Assembly: GCF_000244915.1 (NCBI RefSeq)
Contig: NZ_CM001442.1
Location: 6,386,001 to 6,450,000, forward strand
Length of the DNA: 64,000 nucleotides
Reading direction: 5' to 3'
Source: Bradyrhizobium sp. WSM471
GTDB taxonomy: Bacteria; Pseudomonadota; Alphaproteobacteria; Rhizobiales; Xanthobacteraceae
Shown: positions 1 through 8,509 of the stretch, in pieces
How the letters are laid out: every line of letters starts with the position of its first letter
How positions within the stretch are numbered: position 1 is the stretch's first letter
Translations under genes and position numbers: made by a program
The notes under the pieces: generated by a model
Told to the model about the DNA's origin: nothing
Databases searched by the model: none
What the model saw: only the letters and a program-made list of their open reading frames with translations

Positions 1-1437
1 GTCGGCAAGGGCGACGTCGTCGCGGTCTGGCTGGTCAACCGGATCGAATGGATCGCGCTGCTGTTCGCCGCCGCCCGGCTTGGGGCAATCGTCGCCGCCG
101 TCAATACGCGCTACCGCAGCGCGGAGGTCGCGCATCTCCTGAAGCTGTCCGGCGCCAGGCTGATGGTGATCGAAGCCGCGTTCCGCTCGATCGACTTTGC
201 CGCTATTCTCGCCGACGTCGCCAAGGACGAGGTGCCTGCGCTGCGAGAGCTCGCGGTGGTCGGCGCGGATGCGATTCCCACACATTGGCCGTGCGTGCGC
301 TTCGATGCCTTCGAGAAGCGCTATCCGCCTGCCCCGCCGGCTCAGGATGATTTCGATCTGCCGGTTCTGCTCTACACGACGTCAGGCACGACCAAAGGAC
401 CGAAGCTTGTCGCGCATTCGCAGCGAACGTTGGCCACGCACGCCGCCTGCGTTGCCAAGGCGCTAAAGCTCTCACCGCAGCGCCATGCATTGCTGGCCAT
501 GCTGCCGTTCTGCGGCACTTTTGGCATGACGAGCCTGCTCGGCTTCGTCGCAGCGGGCGCGACCGTCCATGCACTGGACGCATTCGAGGCGGCGCCGGCA
601 GTGGAGATTCTCCGCGAGTGCGGGATCACGCACGCCTTTGGCTCGGATGAAATGTTCCGCCGCATCCTCGCCCTCACCGACGCGCCGCATCCGTTTCCGC
701 TCCTCGAAATCTGCGGCTTTGCCGCGTTCCAGCCCGGCTGGCGCGAGCTCGCCGCGGAGGCCGAGACGCGCGGCATGCCGTTGCACGGCCTCTACGGTTC
801 GAGCGAGGTGCAGGCGCTGTTCTCGGTCGCACGCTCGAGTGACGCCTTCACCGATCGCATCGAGGGCGGCGGCTGGCCGATGTCGCCGGAGGCCAAGGTC
901 CGTGTGCGCGACACCGAGACCGGCGAACTCGCCGCTCGCGGCGTCTCCGGCGAGATCGAGATCCATGCGCCGTCACGCTTCCTCGGCTACTACAACAATC
1001 CCGACGCGACGCGCGACGCCATCACCGCGGACGGCTTCTTCCGCACCGGCGATATCGGGCGGCTGCGCGGCGAAGGCTCCTTCGTCTACGAAACCCGCGC
1101 GGGCGACGCCATGCGGCTCGGCGGCTTCCTGGTTGCGCCCGGCGAGATCGAGGACGAGCTCAAATCGTGCGCTGGCGTGGCCGACGCCCAGGTCGTCGCG
1201 GTCGATCTGAAGGGAAACGCCCGCTGCGTTGCCTTCGTGATCCCCGCCCAGGAACCCCAGGAGCCGCCGCGGCAGGACGCGTTGATCGCGCGCCTGCGCG
1301 AGCGGCTCGCCGGCTACAAAGTCCCGGCGCGGATCTATGTCGTGGAGGCCTTCCCCGTCACCGACAGCGCCAACGGCGTCAAGATCCAGCGAGCCCGGCT
1401 TCGGGCCATGGCGATGGAGCGGATCGCTGCCGAATAA
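1..1437 (+). CDS. AMP-dependent acyl-CoA synthetase/ligase, 5' end cut by window
   Basis: The reading frame is open from base 1, so the N-terminus lies outside the window; about 478 residues remain. The ANL-superfamily core is clear: the phosphate-binding motif YTTSGTTKGPK, the YGSSE motif, and the YNNPDATRDAITADGFFRTGD stretch carrying the adenylate-binding Asp. The C-terminal lid domain ends with GVKIQR, whose lysine is the usual adenylation lysine. The enzyme should activate a carboxylic acid with ATP and transfer it to CoA in the cytoplasm; the acid cannot be read from sequence. The acyl-CoA dehydrogenase, MaoC hydratase and CitE-like lyase nearby suggest it feeds a beta-oxidation-like route. 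It converges on the acyl-CoA dehydrogenase gene. Confidence 0.9.
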   Translation, partial: VGKGDVVAVWLVNRIEWIALLFAAARLGAIVAAVNTRYRSAEVAHLLKLSGARLMVIEAAFRSIDFAAILADVAKDEVPALRELAVVGADAIPTHWPCVRFDAFEKRYPPAPPAQDDFDLPVLLYTTSGTTKGPKLVAHSQRTLATHAACVAKALKLSPQRHALLAMLPFCGTFGMTSLLGFVAAGATVHALDAFEAAPAVEILRECGITHAFGSDEMFRRILALTDAPHPFPLLEICGFAAFQPGWRELAAEAETRGMPLHGLYGSSEVQALFSVARSSDAFTDRIEGGGWPMSPEAKVRVRDTETGELAARGVSGEIEIHAPSRFLGYYNNPDATRDAITADGFFRTGDIGRLRGEGSFVYETRAGDAMRLGGFLVAPGEIEDELKSCAGVADAQVVAVDLKGNARCVAFVIPAQEPQEPPRQDALIARLRERLAGYKVPARIYVVEAFPVTDSANGVKIQRARLRAMAMERIAAE

Positions 1438-1492
1438 GCACAGCCACCGGGGTAGCGCGCGAATTCGTCTCGGCCAAAAGGTCGCGCGTTAG

Positions 1493-2659
1493 CTAGTATG
1501 ACTTGGCCAGTCCAAGCACCTTTTCCGCAATGAAGCTGAGCGCAAGCTGCGGGCTGACCGGCGCGATGCGCGGGATCAGCACTTCGCGCAAGTAACGCTC
1601 GACGTGGAATTCCTTGGCGTAGCCGAAGCCGCCATGGGTCATCACCGCCTGCTCGCAGGCATGGTATCCGGCCTCACCCGCAATGTATTTCGCGGCATTG
1701 GCAGCGCCGCCGCAGGGCATGCCCTTGTCGTATTGCCAGGCCGCCGACATCACCATCAACCAGGCCGCCTCGAGTTCAACCCAGTTTACGGCCAGCGGAT
1801 GCTGAATGCCCTGATTCTTGCCGATGGGCCGGTTGAACACCACGCGGGTCTTGGCGTATTCGGTGGCGCGCGACAACGCGAGCTTGCCGAGGCCGACGGC
1901 TTCCGCTGCGATCAGGATGCGCTCGGGGTTCATGCCTTCGAGAATGTACTGGAAGCCTTTGCCTTCTTCGCCGATGCGATCCTCCATCGGGATTTCAAAG
2001 TCCTCGAAGAACAGCTCGTTGGAATCGACGACCTTGCGGCCCATCTTCTCGATCTCGTGGACCTTGATCCTGTTACGATCGAAATCCGTATAGAACAGGC
2101 TCAGCCCATGCGTGGGCGAGCGCACGTCCTCCAGCGGCGTGGTGCGCGCCAGCAGCAGGATCTTGTGCGCGACCTGCGCGGTCGAGATCCACACCTTCTG
2201 GCCGTTGACGATGTAGCGGTCGTTCTTGGCCACCGCGCGGGTCTTGAGCTGGGTGGTGTTGAGGCCGGTGTTGGGCTCGGTGACGGCGAAGCAGGCCTTC
2301 TCGCGACCCTCCACCATCGGCGGCAGCATGCGCTTGCGCTGCTCTTCGGTGCCGAACACGACCACGGGATTGAGGCCGAACACGTTGATGTGCACCGCGG
2401 ATGCGCCGGACATGCCGGCGCCGGATTCGGCGATGGCGCGCATCATGATCGCGGCCTCGGTGATGCCGAGGCCGGAGCCGCCATATTCCTCCGGCACGCA
2501 GATGCCGAGCCAGCCGGCGTCCGCCATGGCCTTGTGAAAGTCGTGCGGGAAGCCGCCGTCGTGGTCCTTCTTCAGCCAATAAGCGTCGGGAAAGTCTTCG
2601 CAAACCTTTGCGACTGCGTCGCGAATGGCTTCCTGCTGAGCGGTGAGCGCGAAATCCAT
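1493..2659 (-). CDS. Acyl-CoA dehydrogenase
   Basis: A 388-residue flavoprotein of normal family length. The FAD/substrate signature CFAVTEPNTGLNTTQ lies mid-protein and the C-terminal signature HGGFGYAKEFHVERYLR is intact. It should oxidise an acyl-CoA to the 2,3-enoyl-CoA, passing electrons to ETF. I chose the ATG at 2659 because AGGAG lies about 8 bases upstream and the protein then begins MDFALTAQQ, as in the family; a longer frame to 2815 has no comparable site and a non-homologous N-terminus. It is divergent from the MaoC gene across about 230 bases, so the two probably share a control region. Substrate is unknown. Confidence 0.9.
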   Translation of the reverse strand: MDFALTAQQEAIRDAVAKVCEDFPDAYWLKKDHDGGFPHDFHKAMADAGWLGICVPEEYGGSGLGITEAAIMMRAIAESGAGMSGASAVHINVFGLNPVVVFGTEEQRKRMLPPMVEGREKACFAVTEPNTGLNTTQLKTRAVAKNDRYIVNGQKVWISTAQVAHKILLLARTTPLEDVRSPTHGLSLFYTDFDRNRIKVHEIEKMGRKVVDSNELFFEDFEIPMEDRIGEEGKGFQYILEGMNPERILIAAEAVGLGKLALSRATEYAKTRVVFNRPIGKNQGIQHPLAVNWVELEAAWLMVMSAAWQYDKGMPCGGAANAAKYIAGEAGYHACEQAVMTHGGFGYAKEFHVERYLREVLIPRIAPVSPQLALSFIAEKVLGLAKSY

Positions 2660-2889
2660 ATTCTTGATCTCCTTCTTGGGAGAAGCGACCGCGCAATCTC
2701 CCCCTCGTCGCGTTCCCCACTCGAAGGCCGTGGTGGATTGGTGCACCCGAACGTGCCTTCGCTTGCGTTCTTTAACTTGAAAAACAGGGTACAGATACGT
2801 GAATTTCCCTATCAACTGTGTGTAGCATGCATAGGGTCATGCGGCGCGAGGATGCGGGCGCGCCGTTATTTCGCAGGGAGGAAGCCGCG

Positions 2890-3342
2890 ATGGCCGGACT
2901 TTATTTCGAGGACTTTTCCGTGGGCCAGGAGTTCAGGCATCCGCTGACCCGGACCGTCACGGAGATGGACAACACGATGTTCAGCCTGCTGACGCTCAAT
3001 CCGCAGCCGCTGCACATCGACGCACATTTTGCGGCCCAGACCGAATTCGGCCAGCGCATTTTCAACAGCCTTTACACCCTCGGCATCATGATCGGCATGA
3101 CGGTCTATGATACGACCATGGGCACCACCGTTGCCAATCTCGGCATGACCGACGTCACGTTTCCGAAACCGGTCTTCCATGGCGACACTTTGCGGGCGAC
3201 GACGAAGGTGCTTTCATTGCGGGAATCCAAATCGCGCCCCAAGGCGGGCATCGTCGAGTTCGAGCACCACGCTCTCAACCAGAACGACGAGATTGTCGGC
3301 AAATGCCGCCGCATGGCGATGATGCACAAGAGGCCGGTCTGA
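2890..3342 (+). CDS. MaoC-family hot-dog dehydratase
   Basis: A 150-residue single hot-dog protein. The hydratase motif is present as NPQPLHIDAHFA; the His is conserved, but the position occupied by the catalytic Asp in PhaJ-type (R)-hydratases is Asn. The ATG at 2890 follows GGGAGG with good spacing; upstream in-frame starts lack one. Its stop overlaps the start of the CitE-like gene by one base (TGATG), so the two are translationally coupled and probably act in sequence: hydration of an unsaturated acyl-CoA followed by lyase cleavage, as in itaconyl-CoA hydratase plus citramalyl-CoA lyase or mesaconyl-CoA routes. The exact substrate is inference. Confidence 0.85.
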   Translation: MAGLYFEDFSVGQEFRHPLTRTVTEMDNTMFSLLTLNPQPLHIDAHFAAQTEFGQRIFNSLYTLGIMIGMTVYDTTMGTTVANLGMTDVTFPKPVFHGDTLRATTKVLSLRESKSRPKAGIVEFEHHALNQNDEIVGKCRRMAMMHKRPV

Positions 3343-4193
3343 TGCGTTCGATGCTGTTCGTGCCGGGCGACTCCCCGCGCAAATTCGAGAAGGCCAACGA
3401 AGGCAACGCCGACGCGCTGATCATCGATCTCGAGGATTCCGTCGTCACCGACAAGAAGCCGGAGGCGCGCGGGTTGACGCTGGCGATGCTGAAGGGCCGC
3501 AACAAGCCCCATCAGCTCTATGTCCGCGTCAACGCGCTCGACACCGGCATGACGCTCGCTGACCTTGCCGCGGTGATTCCAGGCAAGCCCGACGGCATCG
3601 TCCTGCCGAAATCGCAGGGCGGCGACGACGTGCGGCAGGTCGCGACCTGGCTCGAAGCTTTGGAAGCTGCGGCTGGTATCGCAATCGGCTCAACGCGCAT
3701 CGTCTGCGTCGCGACCGAAACCGCAGGATCGATCTTCGGGCTCGGCAGCTACAAGGGCTGCTCCCCTCGCCTCGCGGGCCTGATGTGGGGCGCGGAAGAT
3801 CTCTCGGCCTCGCTCGGCGCGACTGAAAAGGCATCAGGCGGCGTGTTCCATAGCCCTTATCGCCTGGCGCGCGATCTCTGCCTGATGGCCGCCGCCGCGG
3901 CCGAGGTCGCGCCGATCGACACCGTCTATACCGACATCGACAATCTGGCGGGGCTCGAACAGGAAACGCGCGCGGCGCGGCGCGACGGTTTTTCGGCGAA
4001 AGCGCTGATCCATCCCAAGCACGTCGACGTGGTCAACGCGGCGTTCGAGCCGACCGAGGCCGAGCGCAATTGGGCGGAGAAGGTGATCGCGGCGTTCGCG
4101 AGCAATCCGAACTCCGGCACGCTGCGCCTCGACGGCCAGATGATCGACAAGCCGCATCTTCGCGCCGCGAAGAAGATCCTCGGCCAGAGCTAG
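3342..4193 (+). CDS. HpcH/HpaI aldolase / citrate lyase beta (CitE)-like protein
   Basis: A 283-residue TIM-barrel protein starting MRSMLFVPGDSPRKFEKA, the standard CitE opening. IDLEDSV contributes the acidic metal-binding region, RVNALDT the CoA/substrate-facing arginine, and GIVLPKS the next strand. CitE-like proteins without partner subunits act as malyl-, methylmalyl- or citramalyl-CoA lyases or thioesterases, Mg2+-dependent and cytoplasmic. The one-base overlap with the MaoC gene points to a hydratase-lyase pair. No citrate lyase alpha or acyl-carrier subunit is nearby, so true citrate lyase is unlikely. Confidence 0.85.
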   Translation: MRSMLFVPGDSPRKFEKANEGNADALIIDLEDSVVTDKKPEARGLTLAMLKGRNKPHQLYVRVNALDTGMTLADLAAVIPGKPDGIVLPKSQGGDDVRQVATWLEALEAAAGIAIGSTRIVCVATETAGSIFGLGSYKGCSPRLAGLMWGAEDLSASLGATEKASGGVFHSPYRLARDLCLMAAAAAEVAPIDTVYTDIDNLAGLEQETRAARRDGFSAKALIHPKHVDVVNAAFEPTEAERNWAEKVIAAFASNPNSGTLRLDGQMIDKPHLRAAKKILGQS

Positions 4194-4236
4194 ATCAGGA
4201 ACAGCATAAACTGGACTCGCGGAGACTTACCCTCAC

Positions 4237-4287
4237 CCGGATTGCATCCTCGATGCAATCCGGCCTCTCCCCGCCAGCAGGGAGAGG
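4237..4287. terminator. Tandem hairpins between convergent genes (bidirectional terminator / repeat)
   Basis: Two perfect dyads sit side by side: a 12-bp stem CCGGATTGCATC with a 3-base loop (4237-4263), and an 8-bp stem CCTCTCCC/GGGAGAGG with an 8-base loop (4264-4287). CCTCAC and GTGAGG flank the pair (4231-4236, 4287-4292). The location between the 3' ends of the CitE-like and FAH-family genes suits a bidirectional terminator; the T-tract is poor. It resembles the palindromic intergenic elements common in this genus. Confidence 0.6.
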
Positions 4288-4296
4288 TGAGGACAA

Positions 4297-5094
4297 TCAG
4301 GCGATCTTGATCGACATGTCCGGCAAGCCGTCGAGCTTGCACAAGAGCACGTCGCCCTTCACGACCGGGCCGACATTCTCGGGCGTCCCGGAATAAATGA
4401 TGTCGCCGGCCTTCAGCTCGAACGCTTCCGACAATTTTGCGATCTGCTCGGCCACGCTCCAGATCATCTTGCTGAGATCCGAGCTCTGCTTCACCGTCCC
4501 GTTGATCGCCAGCGAAATGGCGCCCTTGTCGAAATGACCGGTCTTGCTGGCCGGGTGGATCGGCCCGATTACCGCGGCGTGGTCAAAGCTCTTGCCGATC
4601 TCCCAGGGCTTCTTCTCCGCGGCCATCCCGTTCTGGAGATCGCGCCGGGTCATGTCGAGGCCGAGCGCGTAGCCATAGACATGGTCGAGCGCCTTCTCGG
4701 CCGGGATGTTGCTGCCGCCGGACTTCAGCGCGGCGACCAGCTCGACCTCGTGATGATAGTTCTTGGTCAGCGACGGATAGGGATGATCGGCGACTTCGCC
4801 CACGGCGACGTTCTGGATAGCGTCGGTCGGCTTCTGGAAGAAGAACGGCGGCTCGCGGTTCGGGTCCGAGCCGCGCTCGATCGCATGCGCCGCGTAATTG
4901 CGCCCGATGCAGTAGATGCGGCGGACCTGGAACACCTGGGTTTCACCGACGATCGGGATCGTGACCATCGGCACCGGAAAGATCGGCTTCGGCCCGGCTT
5001 GCGCCGCGGCCGGCGCAACTTGCGCGATCGAGGCAGCGCTTGCCGCCGCGGCAATTGCGAGCAGCTCTCGTCGGGTTGCTGATGTCTCTTTCAC
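4297..5094 (-). CDS. Fumarylacetoacetate hydrolase-family protein with Tat-like signal
   Basis: 265 residues. Residues 1-32 look like a twin-arginine leader: TRRELL, then an Ala-rich hydrophobic stretch ending AAAQA. The FAH domain follows: IYCIGRNYAAHA (substrate loop), the metal-binding HHEVEL, an Asp in GLDMTRRD, and the C-terminal YSGTPENVGPV. Relatives hydrolyse or decarboxylate C-C bonds of acylpyruvates or 2-oxo-diacids. Most are cytoplasmic, so the export signal is unusual. The start has AGGGAG about 12 bases upstream. It is divergent from the LysR gene, its probable regulator. Confidence is high for the family, moderate for export. Confidence 0.85.
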   Translation of the reverse strand: MKETSATRRELLAIAAAASAASIAQVAPAAAQAGPKPIFPVPMVTIPIVGETQVFQVRRIYCIGRNYAAHAIERGSDPNREPPFFFQKPTDAIQNVAVGEVADHPYPSLTKNYHHEVELVAALKSGGSNIPAEKALDHVYGYALGLDMTRRDLQNGMAAEKKPWEIGKSFDHAAVIGPIHPASKTGHFDKGAISLAINGTVKQSSDLSKMIWSVAEQIAKLSEAFELKAGDIIYSGTPENVGPVVKGDVLLCKLDGLPDMSIKIA

Positions 5095-5148
5095 GTTTTG
5101 TGCTCCCTTTTATGTTCGTTGGGCGCATCATGCGCGCCGACCCGCCTG

Positions 5149-5166
5149 ATAATCAATATTCAGTAT
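5149..5166. promoter_or_regulatory. Imperfect palindrome with LysR T-N11-A pattern
   Basis: ATAATCAATATTCAGTAT is an 18-base near-palindrome centred on AATATT (14 of 18 positions symmetric), AT-rich against a GC-rich background. It contains T-N11-A (5150 and 5162), the usual LysR-type core, and lies between the divergent FAH-family and LysR genes. Assignment as the LysR site is inference. Confidence 0.4.
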
Positions 5167-5292
5167 GCCAGCAACGCTACATCGGCACGTCTACTAATCG
5201 ATGAGAACATGCCGCCTGCAGAGCCTTCCAAGCCGGCTCCCTTTCGCCATTAGCATGGAACTTGCATAAATTCTGGGCGACATGGACGCCGC

Positions 5293-6192
5293 ATGAACCT
5301 CATCAGCCTCGACATCCGCATGCTCCGGTCGCTGATCTCCGTGGTCGAGACCGGCAGCATCACCGAGACCGCGCGACGGCTGGGCCGCACCCAGCCCGCG
5401 ATCACCCTGCAATTGCAGCGGCTGGAGGAGCTGACCGGCAAGCAATTGTTCGAGCATGCCGGCCGCCGGCTGACGCTGAGCGAGGACGGCACCACGGTTC
5501 TCACCTACGCCAAATCCATCCTGCGGTTGCATGACGAATTGATTTCGCAACTGGCGTCACAGGAGATCGAGGGTCAGGTCGTACTCGGCACGCCCGACCT
5601 CTATGCCGCCTTCATGCTGCCGCAGATCCTCAGCGTGTTCCGAAAATCCTTCCCGCGCGTCCAGGTCGAGCTCAATTGCGCGCTCTCGACGCCGTTGGTG
5701 GGCCTGGTCAAGCGCGGCGATGTCGACATCGCGCTCGTCACCCGCATGAACGATTTTACGGGCGGCCAGGTGGTGCGACGCGAGCAACTGGTCTGGATGA
5801 CCGGCGAGCAGTCCGCCGCGCACCAGGAGCGGCCCATTCCGCTGGCGCTGCTGCCGCCGGGCAACATCTATCGCGACTACGCGATCGACACACTGGAACG
5901 TGCGAATTTGCGCTGGCGCATCGCCTGCGTCAGCGAAAGCGTCGGCGGCCTTCAGGCGGCGGCCTTCGCCGGCATGGCCGTGACCGTACTCGGCCGCAGC
6001 GCGCTGGTGCCGGCGATGCGCGAGATCGGCCCGAACGAGGGCCTGCCGCCGCTGCCGAAGATCGAGCTGCTGCTCTACAAGTCGAGCGGCGCGACCTCGA
6101 AGGCGGCGACCGCCTTGCACGACTATCTCGCGCACTATCTGCGCCTCGACGAAGAGCTCAGCGGCCGCGGCGAGCCGATCGAGCTGTCCTGA
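5293..6192 (+). CDS. LysR-family transcriptional regulator
   Basis: 299 residues, the normal LysR length. The N-terminal winged helix is clear (GSITETARRLGRTQPAIT, then LEELTGKQLFEH, residues about 15-60) and is followed by a periplasmic-binding-like effector domain. It is transcribed away from the FAH-family gene, with the AT-rich palindrome at 5149-5166 between them, so it most likely controls that gene and itself. Its 3' end nearly touches the convergent amidase gene (3-base gap). The effector is unknown. Confidence 0.9.
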   Translation: MNLISLDIRMLRSLISVVETGSITETARRLGRTQPAITLQLQRLEELTGKQLFEHAGRRLTLSEDGTTVLTYAKSILRLHDELISQLASQEIEGQVVLGTPDLYAAFMLPQILSVFRKSFPRVQVELNCALSTPLVGLVKRGDVDIALVTRMNDFTGGQVVRREQLVWMTGEQSAAHQERPIPLALLPPGNIYRDYAIDTLERANLRWRIACVSESVGGLQAAAFAGMAVTVLGRSALVPAMREIGPNEGLPPLPKIELLLYKSSGATSKAATALHDYLAHYLRLDEELSGRGEPIELS

Positions 6193-6195
6193 GCT

Positions 6196-7686
6196 TCATG
6201 CCTTCGCGCGCGCGGGACTTTCGCGGAGCGCCAGTGACGGCCAGAAGTTTGCCCAGGGCTGGGCCGCTTCGAACGCAGCGGCGATGCGGAAGATCGTGGG
6301 CTCGTCGAGCCAGGGAGCGACGATCTGCAAGCCGATCGGCATTCCCTCGCGATCGAAGCCGCAGGGCAGCGTCGCCGCAGGAAGGCCGGCGAGATTCATC
6401 GGCCAGGTGAAGGGCGACCAGCCGAGATGCGGATCGACCTTGCTGCCGTCGATCGCGTCGACGCCGATGCGGCCGGCTTCGAACGCGGTCACCGCGACGG
6501 TCGGCGTCACCAGCGCATCGACGCGCTCGAAAAGCTTCAGGAAGCCGCCGCGAGCCTGGCCGCGGCGATACCCTGCTTCGATATAGTCCGTGCCGCTGTA
6601 GCGCCGGCCGGCACTGATGACATCAAGATAATCTGCTTCGGAGCCGGCGAGATCGGCCGTGGTCTTGGTCGCGACCGCGGCCGCCTGTTCGGTAAAGGCG
6701 ATCGGCTTCAGCGTGTGCTCGAGTATCCCGGGATCGAGGCCCGGACCGTCCATGGTGACCTGCGCGCCGCAGGCATCGAGAATGACCAGCGCCTTGCCGA
6801 ACGCCGCGCGCACATCGGGGCTGACGGCGGCGTAGCCGAGATCGACGCTGGCGCCGATACGAATGCCGTTCAACGACGCGGCCTTCGTATCGAACCGCCG
6901 CGCCGCCACCGGCAGGCTCGCGGGATCGCGCAGATCGTAAGCAGCGATGATCTCCAGCGTCAGCGCGGCATCCGCGACGGTGCGCGTAATCGGCCCGGTA
7001 TGCGCGAGCGAGCCCCAGGACGGTGGCGAGAAGCCGGGCGAACGCGGCACCAGGCCAAAGGTCGGCTTCAGGCCGAACACACCGCAGAAGGACGAGGGCA
7101 CGCGGATCGAGCCGACGCCATCGGTTCCGATCGCGATCGGGCCGCAGCCGGCGGCAACGCCCGCCGCCGCGCCGCCGCTCGACCCACCACTGGTGCGACC
7201 GGGGTTCCACGGATTGCGCGTGGTGCCGGTGACCGGGCTATCCGCCGTCAACTTGTAACCGGACTCGCAGGTCGTGGTCTTGCAGGTGACGATTGCACCC
7301 GCCTCCTTCAGCGCCGAGACAACCGCCGCGTCGACATCCGGCACGAACGCCTTGTTCATCGGCGAACCGCCATAGGCCGGCACGCCTGCGACAAAGACCA
7401 GGTCCTTGATCGTGACGGGTACACCGGCGAGCGGCCCCTTGGCCTCGCCGGAACGCATCTCCCTGGTGAGACGATCGGCCTCCGCCCTCGCCTGCTCGTA
7501 CATCGGCGTCACCACCGCGTTGCAGGCCTCATTGGTCACCTCCAGCGCGGCAATGGTGTCGTCGACGACATCGCGCGGAGTGAACGCCTTGCGCCGGTAG
7601 CCGGCCAGGATCTCGGTTGCGGAAAGCGAGCCAAGGCCAGTCGGCGCCGGCGGGAAGGCCGTTCGGCCGGAACCATCAGTCATCAT
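6196..7686 (-). CDS. Amidase (amidase signature family)
   Basis: About 496 residues. The Ser-cisSer-Lys triad is visible: the Lys in GVPVTIKDL, the Gly/Ser-rich GRTSGGSSGGAAAG and the nucleophile region GTDGVGSIRVPSS. It should hydrolyse a carboxamide to acid plus ammonia in the cytoplasm. ATGs at 7686 and 7683 both follow AGGG; the second has better spacing, so the start could be one codon later. It is the last gene of the minus-strand run that begins with an ABC importer and a molybdenum hydroxylase, and sits 14 bases after the FAD-subunit gene. This suggests it cleaves the imported or hydroxylated compound. GatA is unlikely because no GatB/C is present. Confidence 0.88.
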   Translation of the reverse strand: MMTDGSGRTAFPPAPTGLGSLSATEILAGYRRKAFTPRDVVDDTIAALEVTNEACNAVVTPMYEQARAEADRLTREMRSGEAKGPLAGVPVTIKDLVFVAGVPAYGGSPMNKAFVPDVDAAVVSALKEAGAIVTCKTTTCESGYKLTADSPVTGTTRNPWNPGRTSGGSSGGAAAGVAAGCGPIAIGTDGVGSIRVPSSFCGVFGLKPTFGLVPRSPGFSPPSWGSLAHTGPITRTVADAALTLEIIAAYDLRDPASLPVAARRFDTKAASLNGIRIGASVDLGYAAVSPDVRAAFGKALVILDACGAQVTMDGPGLDPGILEHTLKPIAFTEQAAAVATKTTADLAGSEADYLDVISAGRRYSGTDYIEAGYRRGQARGGFLKLFERVDALVTPTVAVTAFEAGRIGVDAIDGSKVDPHLGWSPFTWPMNLAGLPAATLPCGFDREGMPIGLQIVAPWLDEPTIFRIAAAFEAAQPWANFWPSLALRESPARAKA

Positions 7687-7700
7687 CAACCCTAAAAGTG

Positions 7701-8498
7701 CTAGCTGAGCGCCGCGTCGACGGCGCGCCTGGCCATCGCCGTGACGAGATGCGCACGGTAGTCGGCTTCGGCATGGATGTCGGAAGTGAGGCCGTCGGTG
7801 TCGATCCTGATCGCCGCGATCGCGGACGGATCGAAATTTCGAGACAGCGCTTCTTCCATCGGCGGAACGCGGAATACGCCGGAGCCCGCTCCGGTCACGG
7901 CCACGCGAACGCCATCGGCGAATTTCGCGACGAACACGCCGACCAGCGCATAGCGCGACGCCGGCGCCTTGAACTTGGCGTAGCCCGCCTTGAGCGGCAC
8001 CGGAAAGCGGATCGCCGTGATGATCTCGCCAGGTTCAAGCGCGGTCTCGAACAGGCCGCGGAAGAACCCGTCGGCCGCGATCTCGCGCGTGCTGGTGACG
8101 ACGGTCGCGCCCAGCCCGAGCACACCTGCCGGATAATCGGCCGCCGGATCGTTGTTCGCGACGGAGCCACCGATGGTGCCGCGGATGCGCACGGCGGGAT
8201 CGCCGATCATCGAGGCCAGCGCGGCGAGTCCGGGAATCTTCGCCTGCACCAGCTTCGAGGCGGCCACCACCGCATGTGGCGTCATTGCACCGATGGTGAT
8301 GGTGGCGCCGTCGTCGGTGATGCCCTTCAGATGTCCGAGCCTCGACAGGTCGACTAGGGCAGGCGGACTGGCGAGCCGCTGCTTCAACGTCGGGATCAGC
8401 GTCATGCCGCCGGCGACGAGCTTGCTGTCCTCGATCGAGGTCAGCAGTTTGGCAGCGTCGGGAATTTCGCTCGGCTGGTGATAGGCAAACGGCTTCAT
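7701..8498 (-). CDS. Molybdenum hydroxylase FAD-binding medium subunit (CoxM-like)
   Basis: 265 residues of the FAD_binding_5/CO_deh_flav_C type: KLVAGGMTLIP near the N-terminus is the pyrophosphate loop and TIGGSVANNDPAADYP is the second FAD motif. It relays electrons from the [2Fe-2S] subunit to an acceptor. The ATG at 8498 is chosen because GGGAGG lies 6 bases upstream; an ATG two codons earlier touches that site. The Shine-Dalgarno overlaps the end of the large-subunit gene, so the two are coupled. Gene order S-L-M differs from the classical coxMSL order. Confidence 0.88.
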   Translation of the reverse strand: MKPFAYHQPSEIPDAAKLLTSIEDSKLVAGGMTLIPTLKQRLASPPALVDLSRLGHLKGITDDGATITIGAMTPHAVVAASKLVQAKIPGLAALASMIGDPAVRIRGTIGGSVANNDPAADYPAGVLGLGATVVTSTREIAADGFFRGLFETALEPGEIITAIRFPVPLKAGYAKFKAPASRYALVGVFVAKFADGVRVAVTGAGSGVFRVPPMEEALSRNFDPSAIAAIRIDTDGLTSDIHAEADYRAHLVTAMARRAVDAALS

Positions 8499-8509
8499 TG
8501 TCATCCTCC

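Noticed and set aside
1456..1488. Terminator between the first two convergent genes (CGCGCGA/TCGCGCG)
   Set aside because: Only 7 bp with a 19-base loop and no T-tract.
2807..2836. CCCTAT-N18-ATAGGG inverted repeat in the acyl-CoA dehydrogenase/MaoC divergent gap
   Set aside because: Six-base arms with an 18-base gap can occur by chance; no regulator is adjacent to support it.
1604..2947. A long plus-strand frame across the acyl-CoA dehydrogenase and into the MaoC gene
   Set aside because: No recognisable motifs; it contradicts two well-supported genes.
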